Assembly (NCBI GenBank): GCA_028281165.1
Contig: JANQKI010000153.1
Span: 1 to 42,755, forward strand
DNA from: Opitutaceae bacterium
Lineage (GTDB): Bacteria; Verrucomicrobiota; Verrucomicrobiia; Opitutales; Opitutaceae
Length of the DNA stretch: 42,755 nt
Direction: 5' to 3'
Both the position numbers and the translations under genes were made by a program. Below the pieces are notes generated by a model. That model was not told the origin of the DNA and ran no database searches. It saw nothing but the letters and a program-made list of their open reading frames with translations. Positions 1 to 9,299 of the stretch are shown here, one piece after another. Numbering within the stretch: position 1 is the stretch's first letter; every line of letters begins with the position of its first letter.

Positions 1-339
1 GGGCCCAAAACCCTTTTCGCCACTCACTACCAAGAGCTCACTCAACTCGACAAGCATCTGAATCGCCTCGAGAATCATTCCGTATCGGTCAAGGAGTGGA
101 ATGACGAAATCGTTTTTGTACGCCAAGTAGTGAAAGGAGCAGCAGACCGCAGCTACGGCATCCAAGTCGCTCGGCTTGCCGGCCTACCCCAGCCCGTTAT
201 AAGTCGAGCCAAGGAAATTCTAGAGCGACTGGAATCAGACGATGCCACTGTCACCGTATCCGCCCCGCAACCACAAGCGAAACCGCGAAAAAAGATCCAT
301 GTCAAAGACGACACCAGTCAAATGGATCTTTTTGGATAG
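1..339 (+). CDS. mutS: DNA mismatch repair protein MutS, C-terminal fragment
   Basis: The open frame enters from the left edge and encodes the last 112 residues of MutS, the mismatch-recognition ATPase of methyl-directed repair. What remains is the end of the ABC-type ATPase domain, with the family signature ATHYQELT at about residues 7-14. The helical part that follows ([12 protein letters not shown], then [11 protein letters not shown]) is typical of MutS. A short basic linker and the tail QMDLFG close the protein. The mismatch-binding and clamp domains lie outside the window. Identification is firm; the 5' part cannot be seen. Confidence 0.95.
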   Translation, partial: GPKTLFATHYQELTQLDKHLNRLENHSVSVKEWNDEIVFVRQVVKGAADRSYGIQVARLAGLPQPVISRAKEILERLESDDATVTVSAPQPQAKPRKKIHVKDDTSQMDLFG

Positions 340-405
340 TACAGAAGCAATCGCGGCATTCCGCCCTTCGCCCTTCAAGCTACGGAGGACTTACGAAAGC
401 CGCTC

Positions 406-1029
406 CTACGTATTCAACATTTCCTGCTTCCAATCGAGAAAATCACCAATATCTCGATACACGATTCCATCCCATCCTAGTTCTCGAACCGGATCTACAT
501 TGTTCTCCCGATCATCAAAGAAGACCACTCTTCGACAGCCTTTCATTCTTTCGTCACTGGCGATAGCTTCATAAAAGGCTGTATCGGGTTTTTTGAACCC
601 GATTTCGCAGGAGGCAAAGCAATGATCGAAAATCGAATCAAAACCCATTTCATTCCTCATGAAGGCCAATCGATTCCTCTCCTGATTCGTCGCGAGAAAC
701 AGCTTAGCTCCCTGCCCTCGAAGCTGGCTAGCTTCGTCTAAGAGCTGTTGATCAGGTTTATTTTCAGCCTGAAACCAGAAGTCGATCAAGGCATCCATAC
801 TTCCCGCCCAACCCCATTCTTCGAGATATTGAGGTAGAAGCTCGCGTAGTTCCTTTTTACCTACTATGCAATCTTGAAAAGCTCCTTTAAAGAATGGCAG
901 GATTTTAGAGTAACCTATGCCCATTCTCTGCTCCAGCTCGACTGTGAATGGTTCCGAGCGAATCACGACGCCATCGGCATCAAGCGCTACAGCTAAATCA
1001 CTTAGATTCTTCTTTTCCACCACTTCCAA
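406..1029 (-). CDS. HAD-superfamily hydrolase
   Basis: This 207-residue protein has the four haloacid dehalogenase motifs. Motif I is LDADGVV with the nucleophile and general acid Asp near residues 17 and 19. Motif II is the TN in LFLATNQ, motif III is the Lys in GFKKPD, and motif IV is VFFDDRENN. A helical cap sits between motifs I and II, as in subfamily I phosphatases. The substrate cannot be told from sequence. Its ATG lies 32 bases inside the 3' end of the upstream Nudix gene, which suggests translational coupling in a glgB-Nudix-HAD group. A later start is unlikely because motif I would be lost. Confidence 0.85.
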   Translation of the reverse strand: MEVVEKKNLSDLAVALDADGVVIRSEPFTVELEQRMGIGYSKILPFFKGAFQDCIVGKKELRELLPQYLEEWGWAGSMDALIDFWFQAENKPDQQLLDEASQLRGQGAKLFLATNQERNRLAFMRNEMGFDSIFDHCFASCEIGFKKPDTAFYEAIASDERMKGCRRVVFFDDRENNVDPVRELGWDGIVYRDIGDFLDWKQEMLNT

Positions 1030-1495
1030 GAAATCGGTCTTCCAGAATCTCGTAAGGCTTGTTTTGAAAAACGATATGCCTTGGCGATCCTTTGAATTCC
1101 AAACAAAGTCGAGCCCGGTCTTTAATCTTCGGACGCTGCAATGTCTCCAAAAGACTCGCTTCTGGAATCCACTTTACTTCTTCGCTCTCAACGCTGATGG
1201 TTGGCTTGCCAGATACGCGCTCTCCGAGAAAAAGAAAAATATACCTGGATGCCTCTGTATTACAAAGCAGCGCAACCAGATTCGTAACCTCTATTCGGAT
1301 ACCCGTTTCCTCCAAGGTCTCCCTAATCAAACCGTCTGTAATCGATTCGCTCTCCTCCAAGGCCCCTCCCGGCAGCTCCCAGCCGCGATTGGGATTCGGC
1401 GAGCGAAGAACAAGAACCTCTCCTTTCTTATTGCGAACAAGGGCGGTGGCCGAGAGCGAGAATCCGGTAAATCTTAAGTGGAGTTCATCGCTCAT
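998..1495 (-). CDS. Nudix hydrolase
   Basis: A 165-residue Nudix-fold protein. The full Nudix box, G-x5-E-x7-R-E-x2-E-E-x-G-I, runs from about residue 44 to 66, so the metal-binding and catalytic residues are intact. The family cleaves nucleoside diphosphates linked to another moiety; the substrate here is not predictable. It starts with ATG 43 bases downstream of the glgB stop and its end overlaps the HAD gene, so the three are probably co-transcribed. Nothing in the sequence links it specifically to glycogen metabolism. Confidence 0.88.
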   Translation of the reverse strand: MSDELHLRFTGFSLSATALVRNKKGEVLVLRSPNPNRGWELPGGALEESESITDGLIRETLEETGIRIEVTNLVALLCNTEASRYIFLFLGERVSGKPTISVESEEVKWIPEASLLETLQRPKIKDRARLCLEFKGSPRHIVFQNKPYEILEDRFLGSGGKEESK

Positions 1496-1538
1496 TTCAA
1501 TTCAGCAAGAAACCAAAGAAGCAAACCTGTCTAATCGC

Positions 1539-3764
1539 CTACGAACCCTGCCACTTGAAAATCATCGTGGTATTGGGCGGGAGAACAAACGTTCCGGACT
1601 GATCGCATCCGTCGAACTCGACAGGTTCGCTAGCGATTCCGTTGCCATTGCCTTCATTGTCTCCACCATAAAAGGATGAATTCGTATTCAGAATCTCATT
1701 CCAGCGACCCGCTCGAGGCAAACCGATCCGATAATCATGTCGAGCAATAGGAGTAAAGTGGCCGACCACCATAATAATATTATGCCCGTCGTCGGAAACG
1801 CGTGAATAGGCAATCACACTCGACTCGCTATCCCAGCAGGCGATCCAGCGGAAACTCTGCTCGTTCCTGTCAGTATAAGCCAAGGCGGGTTCGCTCCTGT
1901 AAAGCCGGTTGAGATCCTTGGTGAGTTCCGCAATCCCCGAGTGATCTTTGTATTCAAGAAGATGCCACTGCAGGCTACTGGCGAAATTCCATTCATCGGA
2001 TTGGCCGAACTCCGCTCCCATAAAAACCAGCTTTTTGCCGGGATACCCCCACATATGCCCATACAAGGCGCGAAGCGTTTGCGACTTAGCGGTGATGCTT
2101 CCAGCCCCCATCTTCATTAGCATGGAGCCTTTGCCATGCGTGACCTCGTCATGAGAAAAAACGGTTATAAAATTCTCGGCATACTGATACAGCATACCAA
2201 AAGTAAGATCGTTTTGGTGATGCTTGCGATGTATCGGGTCCTTGGAAAAGTAACTCAAGTTGTCGTGCATCCAACCCATGTTCCACTTCAAGTCGTATCC
2301 AAGTCCTCCATCGGATGGGCTCTTCGTCACTCCTGAAAAAGACGTCGATTCCTCTGCGATCATCAGCACCCCAGGGTAATATTCCTTAACCACTTCGTTC
2401 GTTTCGCGAATGAAGGCGATTGCTTCCAGATTCTCGTTACCGCCGTATTTGTTCGCGATCCACTCGCCTTCCTCGCGGGAATAGTCCAAATACAGCATCG
2501 AAGCCACCGCATCGACTCGCAAACCATCGATATGATAGCGGTCCAGCCAGCTCAAAGCGTTCGCCACCAGGAAGCATTTTACCTCATGGCGTCCGTAGTT
2601 GAAAATCAATGTCCCCCAATCCTGATGAGCTCCCAATCGAGGATCTTCATGCTCATACAAATGGGTTCCGTCAAAACCGGGCAAAGCGAAAGTGTCGCGC
2701 GGGAAATGAGCTGGCACCCAGTCCAGAATAACGCCGATGCCTCTTTTATGGAGAAGATCGACGAACGCCTTGAAATCGTTCGGACTTCCAAACCTCTGAG
2801 TCGGCGCAAAGTATCCAGTCACTTGATACCCCCAGGAACCGTCAAAAGGATGCTCCGCAACGGGCATTAATTCCACATGGGTAAAACCGTGCTCAAGAAC
2901 GTAGTCTGACAGCTCCACCGCCAGTTCCTGATAGCTCAGAGCTCTTCCATCTTCTTCCCAACGACGCCGCCAAGATCCGAGATGAACCTCGTAGACTGAC
3001 ATCGGCTGATCAAGCGACTGTTTTTGCGCCCGCTCGCGCATCCAGGCTTCGTCGCTCCAGTGGTAGGTGGAATGATCAAAAACGATCGAGGCATTGTTGG
3101 GCGGCGCCTCGAAATAACAGCCATAAGGGTCAGTCTTCAAAAAGACGTCGTCGTTTTGGGCTTTTAGTTCGAACTTGTAAACTTCACCAGCTTGCAAGCC
3201 CGGTATAAATAATTCCCATACACCGCTGGATCCAAGACTACGCATAGGATGATAACGACCATCCCAGCCATTGAAGTTGCCAACAACCGAAACGCGCTTC
3301 GCATTAGGAGCCCAAACGGCAAACGCCACTCCAGGGACGCCATCCAGCTCTAGGAGCCTGGCCCCAAGTTTTTCGTAGACGCGACGTTCAGTGCCCTCGT
3401 TAAACAAATAGAGGTCGTCGTTACCCAAGGTTGGCAGAAAACAATAGGGATCGAAAAACTGACGTATCTCCTTGTTGTGCTCCCTAACCCGAAGCCTGTA
3501 GGAAAAAACAGACTGTCGCTCTTCAATAAAACCTTCAAAGAAACCGTCCTCGCTAAGTTTCTTGAGAGGAAAGCGATCACGACTCTCGTCATCGATATCA
3601 ACTACTTCGCAGGTGTCCACTTGGCTAACAAAGGCCCTTACGACCACACCCCTTTTACCGCCATGCTCAACAGGGTGCATCCCCAATAAATCATGAGGCG
3701 TAGCGACGACAGAATTCTGAAACTTCTTCAGATCTTGAGGTGATATGAGCATCTTTTTAGCCAT
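1539..3764 (-). CDS. glgB: 1,4-alpha-glucan branching enzyme GlgB
   Basis: This 741-residue enzyme introduces alpha-1,6 branches during glycogen synthesis. It carries an N-terminal GlgB N1-type region (1-125), a CBM48 domain (about 130-230, GNFNGWDGRYHPM) and a GH13 barrel. The catalytic residues are visible: Asp418 in GLRVDAV, Glu471 in MIAEEST and Asp539 in FSHDEV. An all-beta C-terminal domain follows. Length matches bacterial GlgB with the N1 region. The start MAKKMLIS is the only reasonable ATG. It is divergent from the lptD-like gene across a 230-base spacer. No other glycogen gene is in the window. Confidence 0.97.
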   Translation of the reverse strand: MAKKMLISPQDLKKFQNSVVATPHDLLGMHPVEHGGKRGVVVRAFVSQVDTCEVVDIDDESRDRFPLKKLSEDGFFEGFIEERQSVFSYRLRVREHNKEIRQFFDPYCFLPTLGNDDLYLFNEGTERRVYEKLGARLLELDGVPGVAFAVWAPNAKRVSVVGNFNGWDGRYHPMRSLGSSGVWELFIPGLQAGEVYKFELKAQNDDVFLKTDPYGCYFEAPPNNASIVFDHSTYHWSDEAWMRERAQKQSLDQPMSVYEVHLGSWRRRWEEDGRALSYQELAVELSDYVLEHGFTHVELMPVAEHPFDGSWGYQVTGYFAPTQRFGSPNDFKAFVDLLHKRGIGVILDWVPAHFPRDTFALPGFDGTHLYEHEDPRLGAHQDWGTLIFNYGRHEVKCFLVANALSWLDRYHIDGLRVDAVASMLYLDYSREEGEWIANKYGGNENLEAIAFIRETNEVVKEYYPGVLMIAEESTSFSGVTKSPSDGGLGYDLKWNMGWMHDNLSYFSKDPIHRKHHQNDLTFGMLYQYAENFITVFSHDEVTHGKGSMLMKMGAGSITAKSQTLRALYGHMWGYPGKKLVFMGAEFGQSDEWNFASSLQWHLLEYKDHSGIAELTKDLNRLYRSEPALAYTDRNEQSFRWIACWDSESSVIAYSRVSDDGHNIIMVVGHFTPIARHDYRIGLPRAGRWNEILNTNSSFYGGDNEGNGNGIASEPVEFDGCDQSGTFVLPPNTTMIFKWQGS

Positions 3765-3997
3765 AGAACAATCTGCAAAATCAAGGCGATGCCAACCATG
3801 ACCTCGCTATACAAGCGTAAAACAAACGCTTTGCTCGCATAGCTAATGCATAGGAAGGCCAAAGGCAAGTGGGTTGGAAGTTAGGAATATCAAAGGATAA
3901 GGTATTTCCAGTTCTCAACTAGATGCGGGTTTCCTTCGACCAATCGCTTTGAACCTTGCTTCGAAAATGCGGTCCCGCTAGAGGTTCACGTTTTCTA

Positions 3998-6199
3998 ATG
4001 CTTCATTTCTCTCTCAAATCAGTTCGCTCTCTCAATCGAGCGAAGCCGGTAAAAATGGTGATGATCGCCTTCTCGTTTGCTCTGACGATCGCAACCAAAA
4101 CCCTAGCTCAAGATGCCGAATTCAACGTGGAAATGGAGGCTCAAAATCGAGAGTTTAACTTGAACACCGGGGAGATGAAATTGATTGGCGACGCCGTGGT
4201 ACGCTATGGTGACGGCTGGATCCTCGCTGCAGACTCGATTTTCGTCAACCAGACCACCGGCAGGGCTTTGGCAGAAGGCAACGTCATCGCTACTCGAGGA
4301 GACATCAGGCTGACAGCCGACCGCTTCGAATACCAAGCGATTGATAGATTCGCTCGTATTGAAAACTTTCGCGTCGGCAACGGCCGCGTCTATGCGGACG
4401 GCACATTGCTGGAAGGAAACATCGATAATTTTCGCTTTACCGACGTTAGTTTCTTCCCTGGCGAACCCGGCACCTATCTTTTCAAGGGACGCGCCAAGGA
4501 ACTGGCTCTCGTGGACAGAAACGTGGTTCAAGGCGAACGGCTGTCCTTTAGATTAGGCGCGGTTCCCTTCTTCATTATTCCCAATATTTCGCATCCGATC
4601 GATGCGGATACCAATCTTTTCAAGGCGAACCTGGACTACAGCGGTCATATCGGTGGAGCGATTGGAGGCGAATTTCGCGTTCCTGTATCCAGTAATATAC
4701 GACTAGGGGCCAACATCGCCTTAACCACGAAGCGAGGCATTTTGGCTGGCCCAACCGCTCAATACGATTGGGGCGACGATGAGAACTTCACTTATGGCTG
4801 GTTCAATTCAGGTTTCATCGACGACACGGCGAGCGAGGTGGGGCTGGATATTTTGGGACGCTCGATTGGCGATAAACGATTTTTTGCCGAGTGGCGACAT
4901 CGCCAGGTGGCAGGGGACCATCTCTCGGTTTCCGCTTACTCGAGGTACTGGTCCGACTCCGAGGTCACACGCGACTTCTACGAGGATTCATTCAACACTA
5001 TGCAGGATCCGGATTCGTATTTTGAAGCCAACTACAACGGCGGGAATTGGCAAGCCTCCCTTTTCATGCGAGCTTCGCCTAACAATTTCCAAGTTCAAAC
5101 CGAACGTATGCCGGAATTCCGGTTGACCCTCTTCCCCACCAAGATCGCAGACGGCCTTTATCACAGCGGCTACCTTTCCTTTGCCAAGCTGAGGCAAAGT
5201 ATGGGCTCTTTTTTGAACGATTCCGACGAAACCGATAGAGGCGATGCCTACTATGGCCTGAACTTTTCAAGGAAGCTCAGATCAGGCGTACAGTTTTCAG
5301 CTCACGCAGGGGCTCGAGCAATAAACTACTTCGACGCTGCCGAGACGCTGGGTCAGTCTTTCAATCCCATTGACGGATCCCTTTTCGATTCCGACCTTCC
5401 CATTGTCGAACAAGACGGGCTGAGAACGTTGGGCGACACAGGTTTCGATCTGAAATTTACCTCCTACCGGACATTCGATGTCGTAAACGAAACCTGGAAT
5501 ATCGACGGCCTACGTCACATCATCGAGCCGATCATTTCTTACCGATATCAACCTGTGCTGGAAGACGATTTTCGAGTCGCCTTTTTAAATGACAGCCCGA
5601 CTTTCGCCAGTTATCTAACGCCCCTCGATTTATTCGATCGTCGCGACGTGGATGTGCTCAGAGAGGAAAACAAGGCGCGATTCGAACTGAGAAATCGAAT
5701 ACAAACAAGAGACAAGGAATATGGCTCCAGGGATCTCGCTCGGTTCAGCCTGGCCATTGATCACTATCTTGACGATTCGCCTTTCGATGACGATTGGTCG
5801 GACCTGCATCTGGATTTCGATATAACGCCTGCCCAATGGCTCGAGCTGGGGATCTTCTCGCGCTACGACGTCTCCGATTCCGAATTAAGAGAAATCAACA
5901 CGCGTATCGCCCTAACAGATACAGGTTATTGGCGACTTGGCTTCGGCAATCATTTTGTAAAGGGAGCCGCCCTGGATCAGTACTTTGTTTTTGGAGACTA
6001 TTATCTAAATGAGAATTTCAAGTTGTACGCCGCAGCGAAATTCGATGAAGTTTCGGACAGCTTCTACGAACAGAGGATAGGCCTTATGCAGAGAGCCCTG
6101 GAAGATTACGGCCTGAAGTACGAGCTTCGCATCTACGATGGCCCTCGGAGAGAAACCGACTTCAGCATTCGCATCAGCGTGGACCTCTTCGACGAGTAA
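3998..6199 (+). CDS. lptD: LptD/OstA-like outer-membrane LPS assembly protein
   Basis: From the ATG chosen here the protein has 733 residues. It begins with a basic stretch and a hydrophobic signal segment ending ATKTLAQ, with cleavage likely near residue 38. An OstA/LptA-like jellyroll repeat follows (about 45-160: FNLNTGEMKLIGDAVVRYG, then ADSIFVNQTTGRALAEGN). The remainder alternates polar and aromatic residues like a large outer-membrane beta barrel. LptD delivers lipopolysaccharide to the outer leaflet. An in-frame TTG at 3956 would add 14 residues, but no start has a clear Shine-Dalgarno site, and ATG 4055 is also possible. The family is fairly divergent, so the function is by architecture. 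Confidence 0.85.
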   Translation: MLHFSLKSVRSLNRAKPVKMVMIAFSFALTIATKTLAQDAEFNVEMEAQNREFNLNTGEMKLIGDAVVRYGDGWILAADSIFVNQTTGRALAEGNVIATRGDIRLTADRFEYQAIDRFARIENFRVGNGRVYADGTLLEGNIDNFRFTDVSFFPGEPGTYLFKGRAKELALVDRNVVQGERLSFRLGAVPFFIIPNISHPIDADTNLFKANLDYSGHIGGAIGGEFRVPVSSNIRLGANIALTTKRGILAGPTAQYDWGDDENFTYGWFNSGFIDDTASEVGLDILGRSIGDKRFFAEWRHRQVAGDHLSVSAYSRYWSDSEVTRDFYEDSFNTMQDPDSYFEANYNGGNWQASLFMRASPNNFQVQTERMPEFRLTLFPTKIADGLYHSGYLSFAKLRQSMGSFLNDSDETDRGDAYYGLNFSRKLRSGVQFSAHAGARAINYFDAAETLGQSFNPIDGSLFDSDLPIVEQDGLRTLGDTGFDLKFTSYRTFDVVNETWNIDGLRHIIEPIISYRYQPVLEDDFRVAFLNDSPTFASYLTPLDLFDRRDVDVLREENKARFELRNRIQTRDKEYGSRDLARFSLAIDHYLDDSPFDDDWSDLHLDFDITPAQWLELGIFSRYDVSDSELREINTRIALTDTGYWRLGFGNHFVKGAALDQYFVFGDYYLNENFKLYAAAKFDEVSDSFYEQRIGLMQRALEDYGLKYELRIYDGPRRETDFSIRISVDLFDE

Positions 6200-6248
6200 T
6201 GCTCAGCAAGGTTGGCTTTTTGAGAAAAAGTTGATTGTGTAGACGGAT

Positions 6249-7511
6249 ATGAGCAACCCTCCGCTCAACAAGGAAGCCCGCATCCATCGGATGCTTAATC
6301 AGCGACGAATTGCTTTTTCCCTGATCGAGCGTATCCAAACTCTGCTCGCGCCGCGTTGTCCTTTTAATCGTGAATTGGCTCAGCTTTTTCGCGAACAAGG
6401 AAAGTTTGGAGCTAAAGATAGACGACTCTATCGAGAACTGATTTTCACCTACCTCAGGTATCAACCCTGGCTTGATAGAATTCGCTCCGATGAGATCGAG
6501 TTTGTGAATACGCTCATCATCCTCGCATCTCCTATTGCTGAAGTTAGAGATTTGTATCCTACTCTTGGCGACAATGCTCCTGAGGATTCGGAGTTCAGCA
6601 ATCGACATAGACTGATCGGCAAAAGCGATGACGATATTCAGGAATTACTCCCGGCGTGGTTCCTGCCCCACTTCAATGCGCGACCGGACATTCGAGAACT
6701 GCTGGTTTTCTTTCAAAGAGCTCCCCTTTGGCTGCGAATACAAAAAGGAGATCCTAGTGAAATCCTTGACGAGATCGAAAGTCTCTCAGCAGGGAAGGAT
6801 AACAGCGCGACGCTCTCTCTCGACGTTCCCAATGCCCTACAAGCGCCAACCGGTCTACCGCTAGCTAATCTCGACGCCTATCAGTCAGGCAAAGTGGAAG
6901 TGCAGGACATCAGCTCGCAAATACTTCTCCAACTCCTCGATCCAGAACCAGCCGGGAAGTGGCTCGACGCCTGCGCTGGAGCGGGCGGCAAGACCTTGCA
7001 GCTAGCCAAAATGCTAGGCAACTACGGCCATGTCGTAGCCTACGATTCGCGGCAGAACGCTTTGAAAGAACTCGAAGCGCGACAAAAGCGGGCAGGCTTA
7101 TCGAATATTAAAATCAGTCCCAACAGACCGTCTCAGAGAGATTTTGATGGCGTCTTGATCGACGCTCCTTGCAGCGGTTCGGGGACTTGGCGCCGCCATC
7201 CGTTTTTAATGCGACAACTTCTGGAAAAAGACGTGATGGATTTCGCTGAGAAGCAGATCAGCGTGATGGAGTACTACGCGAACAGAGTAAATGACGGAGG
7301 TCGGCTTGTCTACGCAACCTGTTCGTTGAGTCGCTTCGAAAACGAACACGTTGTAGAAACGTTTCTCGATGGTCATTCCGAGTTCGAACACGACCCGCTT
7401 GGCGAAAGGTTCGGCCTAAAGGACCACGGACGAGGCATTACCATTTATCCTGCCTTGTTTAACGGAGACGGTTTGTACATCGCCGCGCTTCGCAAAAAAG
7501 AAAGTCGCTAG
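6249..7511 (+). CDS. RsmB/RsmF-type rRNA (cytosine-5-)-methyltransferase
   Basis: A 420-residue protein of the NOL1/NOP2/Sun family, closest in layout to RsmB, which methylates C967 of 16S rRNA. Residues 1-130 are an NusB-like helical region (FREQGKFGAKDRRLYREL). The SAM-binding motif I is WLDACAGAGGKTLQLA (238-253). Motif IV is DAPCSGSGTW with Cys308, and motif VI is YATCS with the nucleophile Cys358. The gene starts 49 bases after the lptD-like stop and is followed by scpA on the same strand. The exact target cytosine cannot be fixed by eye, so no symbol is given. Confidence 0.9.
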   Translation: MSNPPLNKEARIHRMLNQRRIAFSLIERIQTLLAPRCPFNRELAQLFREQGKFGAKDRRLYRELIFTYLRYQPWLDRIRSDEIEFVNTLIILASPIAEVRDLYPTLGDNAPEDSEFSNRHRLIGKSDDDIQELLPAWFLPHFNARPDIRELLVFFQRAPLWLRIQKGDPSEILDEIESLSAGKDNSATLSLDVPNALQAPTGLPLANLDAYQSGKVEVQDISSQILLQLLDPEPAGKWLDACAGAGGKTLQLAKMLGNYGHVVAYDSRQNALKELEARQKRAGLSNIKISPNRPSQRDFDGVLIDAPCSGSGTWRRHPFLMRQLLEKDVMDFAEKQISVMEYYANRVNDGGRLVYATCSLSRFENEHVVETFLDGHSEFEHDPLGERFGLKDHGRGITIYPALFNGDGLYIAALRKKESR

Positions 7512-7574
7512 GCGAAACTTGTATTTCCTATTTTGGCATTGCCAGGTTCAACCGATCTCGAATGAACTCTGCCC

Positions 7575-8363
7575 GTGGTTGCAGAAATAGATCCAAGAAT
7601 AAAGCTGTCTGTTTTCGAAGGTCCTCTTGATCTGCTCCTCTTCCTCATTCGGAAACACGAGATTGATATCTACGATATTCCCATCGAGATTGTCCTCGAT
7701 CAATACCTCGAGGTGCTGCGGACAATGCAGGAGGTCAAGCTCGAGATCGCCGGCGAGTTTTTTGTGATGGCTGCCACCCTAATGGAAATCAAAAGCCGGC
7801 TGCTTCTGCCTAAACAGCAACAGGTTGTGGTCGACGATAGCGATGAGGAGGACCTAGACCCCAGATGGGAGCTCGTCCACCAGCTTCTTGAGTATAAGAA
7901 ATTCAAGGAAGCAGCCGAAACCCTCGACCAGCTTTCCGACCATGAGTCGCTCCGGCTAACGCGCGATTTCGCTTCGGTAGATAAAGCCGAAGCTCCTGAA
8001 AGACCACTCAAGCCCGAGGACAAGATCTCCGTCTGGAATTCCTACAACATCGTACTGCGTCGCCTGTCGGAAAAACTCGTTCTGGGCGAAATCCAAGACG
8101 ACGCCGTCACCGTGGTCGATCAAATGGAAATGCTGATCGAACGCATCAGAACAGAAGCGACATTCGAATTTTCGTCCTTGTTTTCCGAGACAATTAGTCT
8201 CAAGCGGCTCATAGTTACTTTTGTTGCCATTTTGGAACTCGTCCGGCTCAAGCGGCTCCGCCTAGAGCAAAACCAGGCCTTCAGCGACTTTCTGGTGATC
8301 CGAATAGAAGAAGATGGCACGGACCCTGCAGAGGAAAGGGAACTTGAATCTGTAGAAAGTTGA
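7575..8363 (+). CDS. scpA: Segregation and condensation protein ScpA
   Basis: A 262-residue kleisin that bridges SMC heads in the SMC-ScpAB chromosome condensation complex. The diagnostic N-terminal block is FEGPLDLLLFLIRKHEIDI, followed by the helical SMC-neck binding region (FFVMAATLMEIKSRLLLP). A C-terminal winged helix follows with RLIVTFVAILELVRL. An acidic linker (DDSDEEDLD) lies between. The start is GTG at 7575; the ATG at 7562 is out of frame. The partner ScpB is not in the window. The next small gene begins at or just after the stop codon. Confidence 0.95.
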   Translation: MVAEIDPRIKLSVFEGPLDLLLFLIRKHEIDIYDIPIEIVLDQYLEVLRTMQEVKLEIAGEFFVMAATLMEIKSRLLLPKQQQVVVDDSDEEDLDPRWELVHQLLEYKKFKEAAETLDQLSDHESLRLTRDFASVDKAEAPERPLKPEDKISVWNSYNIVLRRLSEKLVLGEIQDDAVTVVDQMEMLIERIRTEATFEFSSLFSETISLKRLIVTFVAILELVRLKRLRLEQNQAFSDFLVIRIEEDGTDPAEERELESVES

Positions 8364-8377
8364 CACAAATTAGTATC

Positions 8378-8620
8378 GTGAGCGACGAAAACGTAAAAAG
8401 AGCCCATCTTCTAGGACTTGGCCTGGACAATAAGGATGGACACAAGAGAATCACCCAGGCTGAAGAGTTCTCCATTGTCGGAGGCTCTCAAGAGACACAT
8501 GATAAGATGACAGAGACTGTGGTGAAAACGTTCGAAGATATGAAGAAAAACGGAAAGTCCCTTAAGAACGTCGAACCACAAGAGCTGTCAGATCTTCTCG
8601 AAAAAAACACTCCTCAATAA
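8378..8620 (+). CDS. Small conserved-looking hypothetical protein
   Basis: An 80-residue, soluble, charged protein. I do not recognise a family. It reads MSDENVKRAHLLGLGLDNKD, then a polar middle, then an amphipathic helix rich in Lys and Glu near the end. The GTG at 8378 is preferred because the alternative TTG at 8360 overlaps the last codons of scpA. No clear Shine-Dalgarno site is seen for either. It lies in a tight run scpA-this gene-acidic protein-trxA, which supports it being real and co-expressed. No cysteines, signal peptide or membrane segment. Confidence 0.7.
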   Translation: MSDENVKRAHLLGLGLDNKDGHKRITQAEEFSIVGGSQETHDKMTETVVKTFEDMKKNGKSLKNVEPQELSDLLEKNTPQ

Positions 8621-8634
8621 AATACCCTGCTCCG

Positions 8635-8910
8635 ATGAGCTCTCAAAATTCCTCCCACTCGCATTCCTCGAAAAAAGAAGATCAGACAAAGGCCCGGCAA
8701 GCTGAAGAGCTAGTTGTCGAACTAGAAGATGACTTCGATGAAGAAGAGCCTGAAACCGTTCTCTCAAGCGGAGCCGGCGGAAGTTCGTTAACCTTGCTCG
8801 AAGAGTACAAACTCCAAAAGAACCAATCTTCTAAGAAATCCTTTTTCATTGCTTTTACCTGCGCAGCCGCCTCTCTGACTTTCGCTATCCTATCTTTTCA
8901 AAAACTATAA
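8635..8910 (+). CDS. Small acidic protein with C-terminal membrane anchor
   Basis: A 91-residue protein of unknown family. Residues 1-20 are Ser/His/Lys rich, 23-42 are strongly acidic (EDDFDEEEPE), and residues 69-88 form one hydrophobic helix that ends the protein. This is a tail-anchored layout with the bulk expected in the cytoplasm. It starts 14 bases after the previous gene and stops 3 bases before the trxA start, so it is almost certainly in the same transcript as thioredoxin. Function unknown. Confidence 0.7.
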   Translation: MSSQNSSHSHSSKKEDQTKARQAEELVVELEDDFDEEEPETVLSSGAGGSSLTLLEEYKLQKNQSSKKSFFIAFTCAAASLTFAILSFQKL

Positions 8911-8913
8911 AAC

Positions 8914-9243
8914 ATGGCCGAAATCACCAACCTGAACGAACAAACCTTTAAAGACGCCATTTCCGGCTCCGAAACGCCAGTGCTCGTCGACTTCTGGGCT
9001 CCCTGGTGCGGCCCTTGCAAAGCGATCGCCCCCATTCTCGAAGAGCTTTCAGGAGAAATGGATGGCAAGGTTCAAATCGGTAAGGTGAACGTAGACGAAA
9101 ACGGCACCATAGCAGCCGAATACAACATTCGCGCCATCCCAACGCTGCTTCTCTTTAAAGGCGGCGAACTGGTGGATCAATTCGTAGGCATGGTCGGCAA
9201 AGACGACCTGAAATCGAAACTGGATTCCCACATACCGGCATAA
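8914..9243 (+). CDS. trxA: Thioredoxin
   Basis: A 109-residue classical thioredoxin with the redox motif WCGPC at residues 31-35, the buried Asp in LVDFWAP, and the cis-proline segment IRAIPTLLLF. It is a cytoplasmic disulfide reductase that depends on thioredoxin reductase, which is not in the window. It is the last gene of the run that starts with the lptD-like gene, and a strong intrinsic terminator follows 27 bases after the stop. Confidence 0.97.
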   Translation: MAEITNLNEQTFKDAISGSETPVLVDFWAPWCGPCKAIAPILEELSGEMDGKVQIGKVNVDENGTIAAEYNIRAIPTLLLFKGGELVDQFVGMVGKDDLKSKLDSHIPA

Positions 9244-9270
9244 GCCATCCCGTTCTAAAAAATTTATGAG

Positions 9271-9298
9271 CCTTTCGCTAAAAAGCGAAAGGCTTTTT
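9271..9298 (+). terminator. Intrinsic terminator after trxA
   Basis: A perfect 9-bp stem (CCTTTCGCT with AGCGAAAGG) with an AAAA loop is followed by C and a run of five T. It lies 27 bases after the trxA stop and almost touches the menA stop at 9300 on the other strand. In the menA direction the U-tract is weaker, so it mainly serves the plus strand. Confidence 0.9.
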
Positions 9299-9299
9299 G

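Noticed and set aside
6200..6248. Hairpin CTTTTTgagAAAAAG after the lptD-like gene as terminator
   Set aside because: It is an A/T-only stem with no GC core, and the next gene follows 49 bases on in the same direction.
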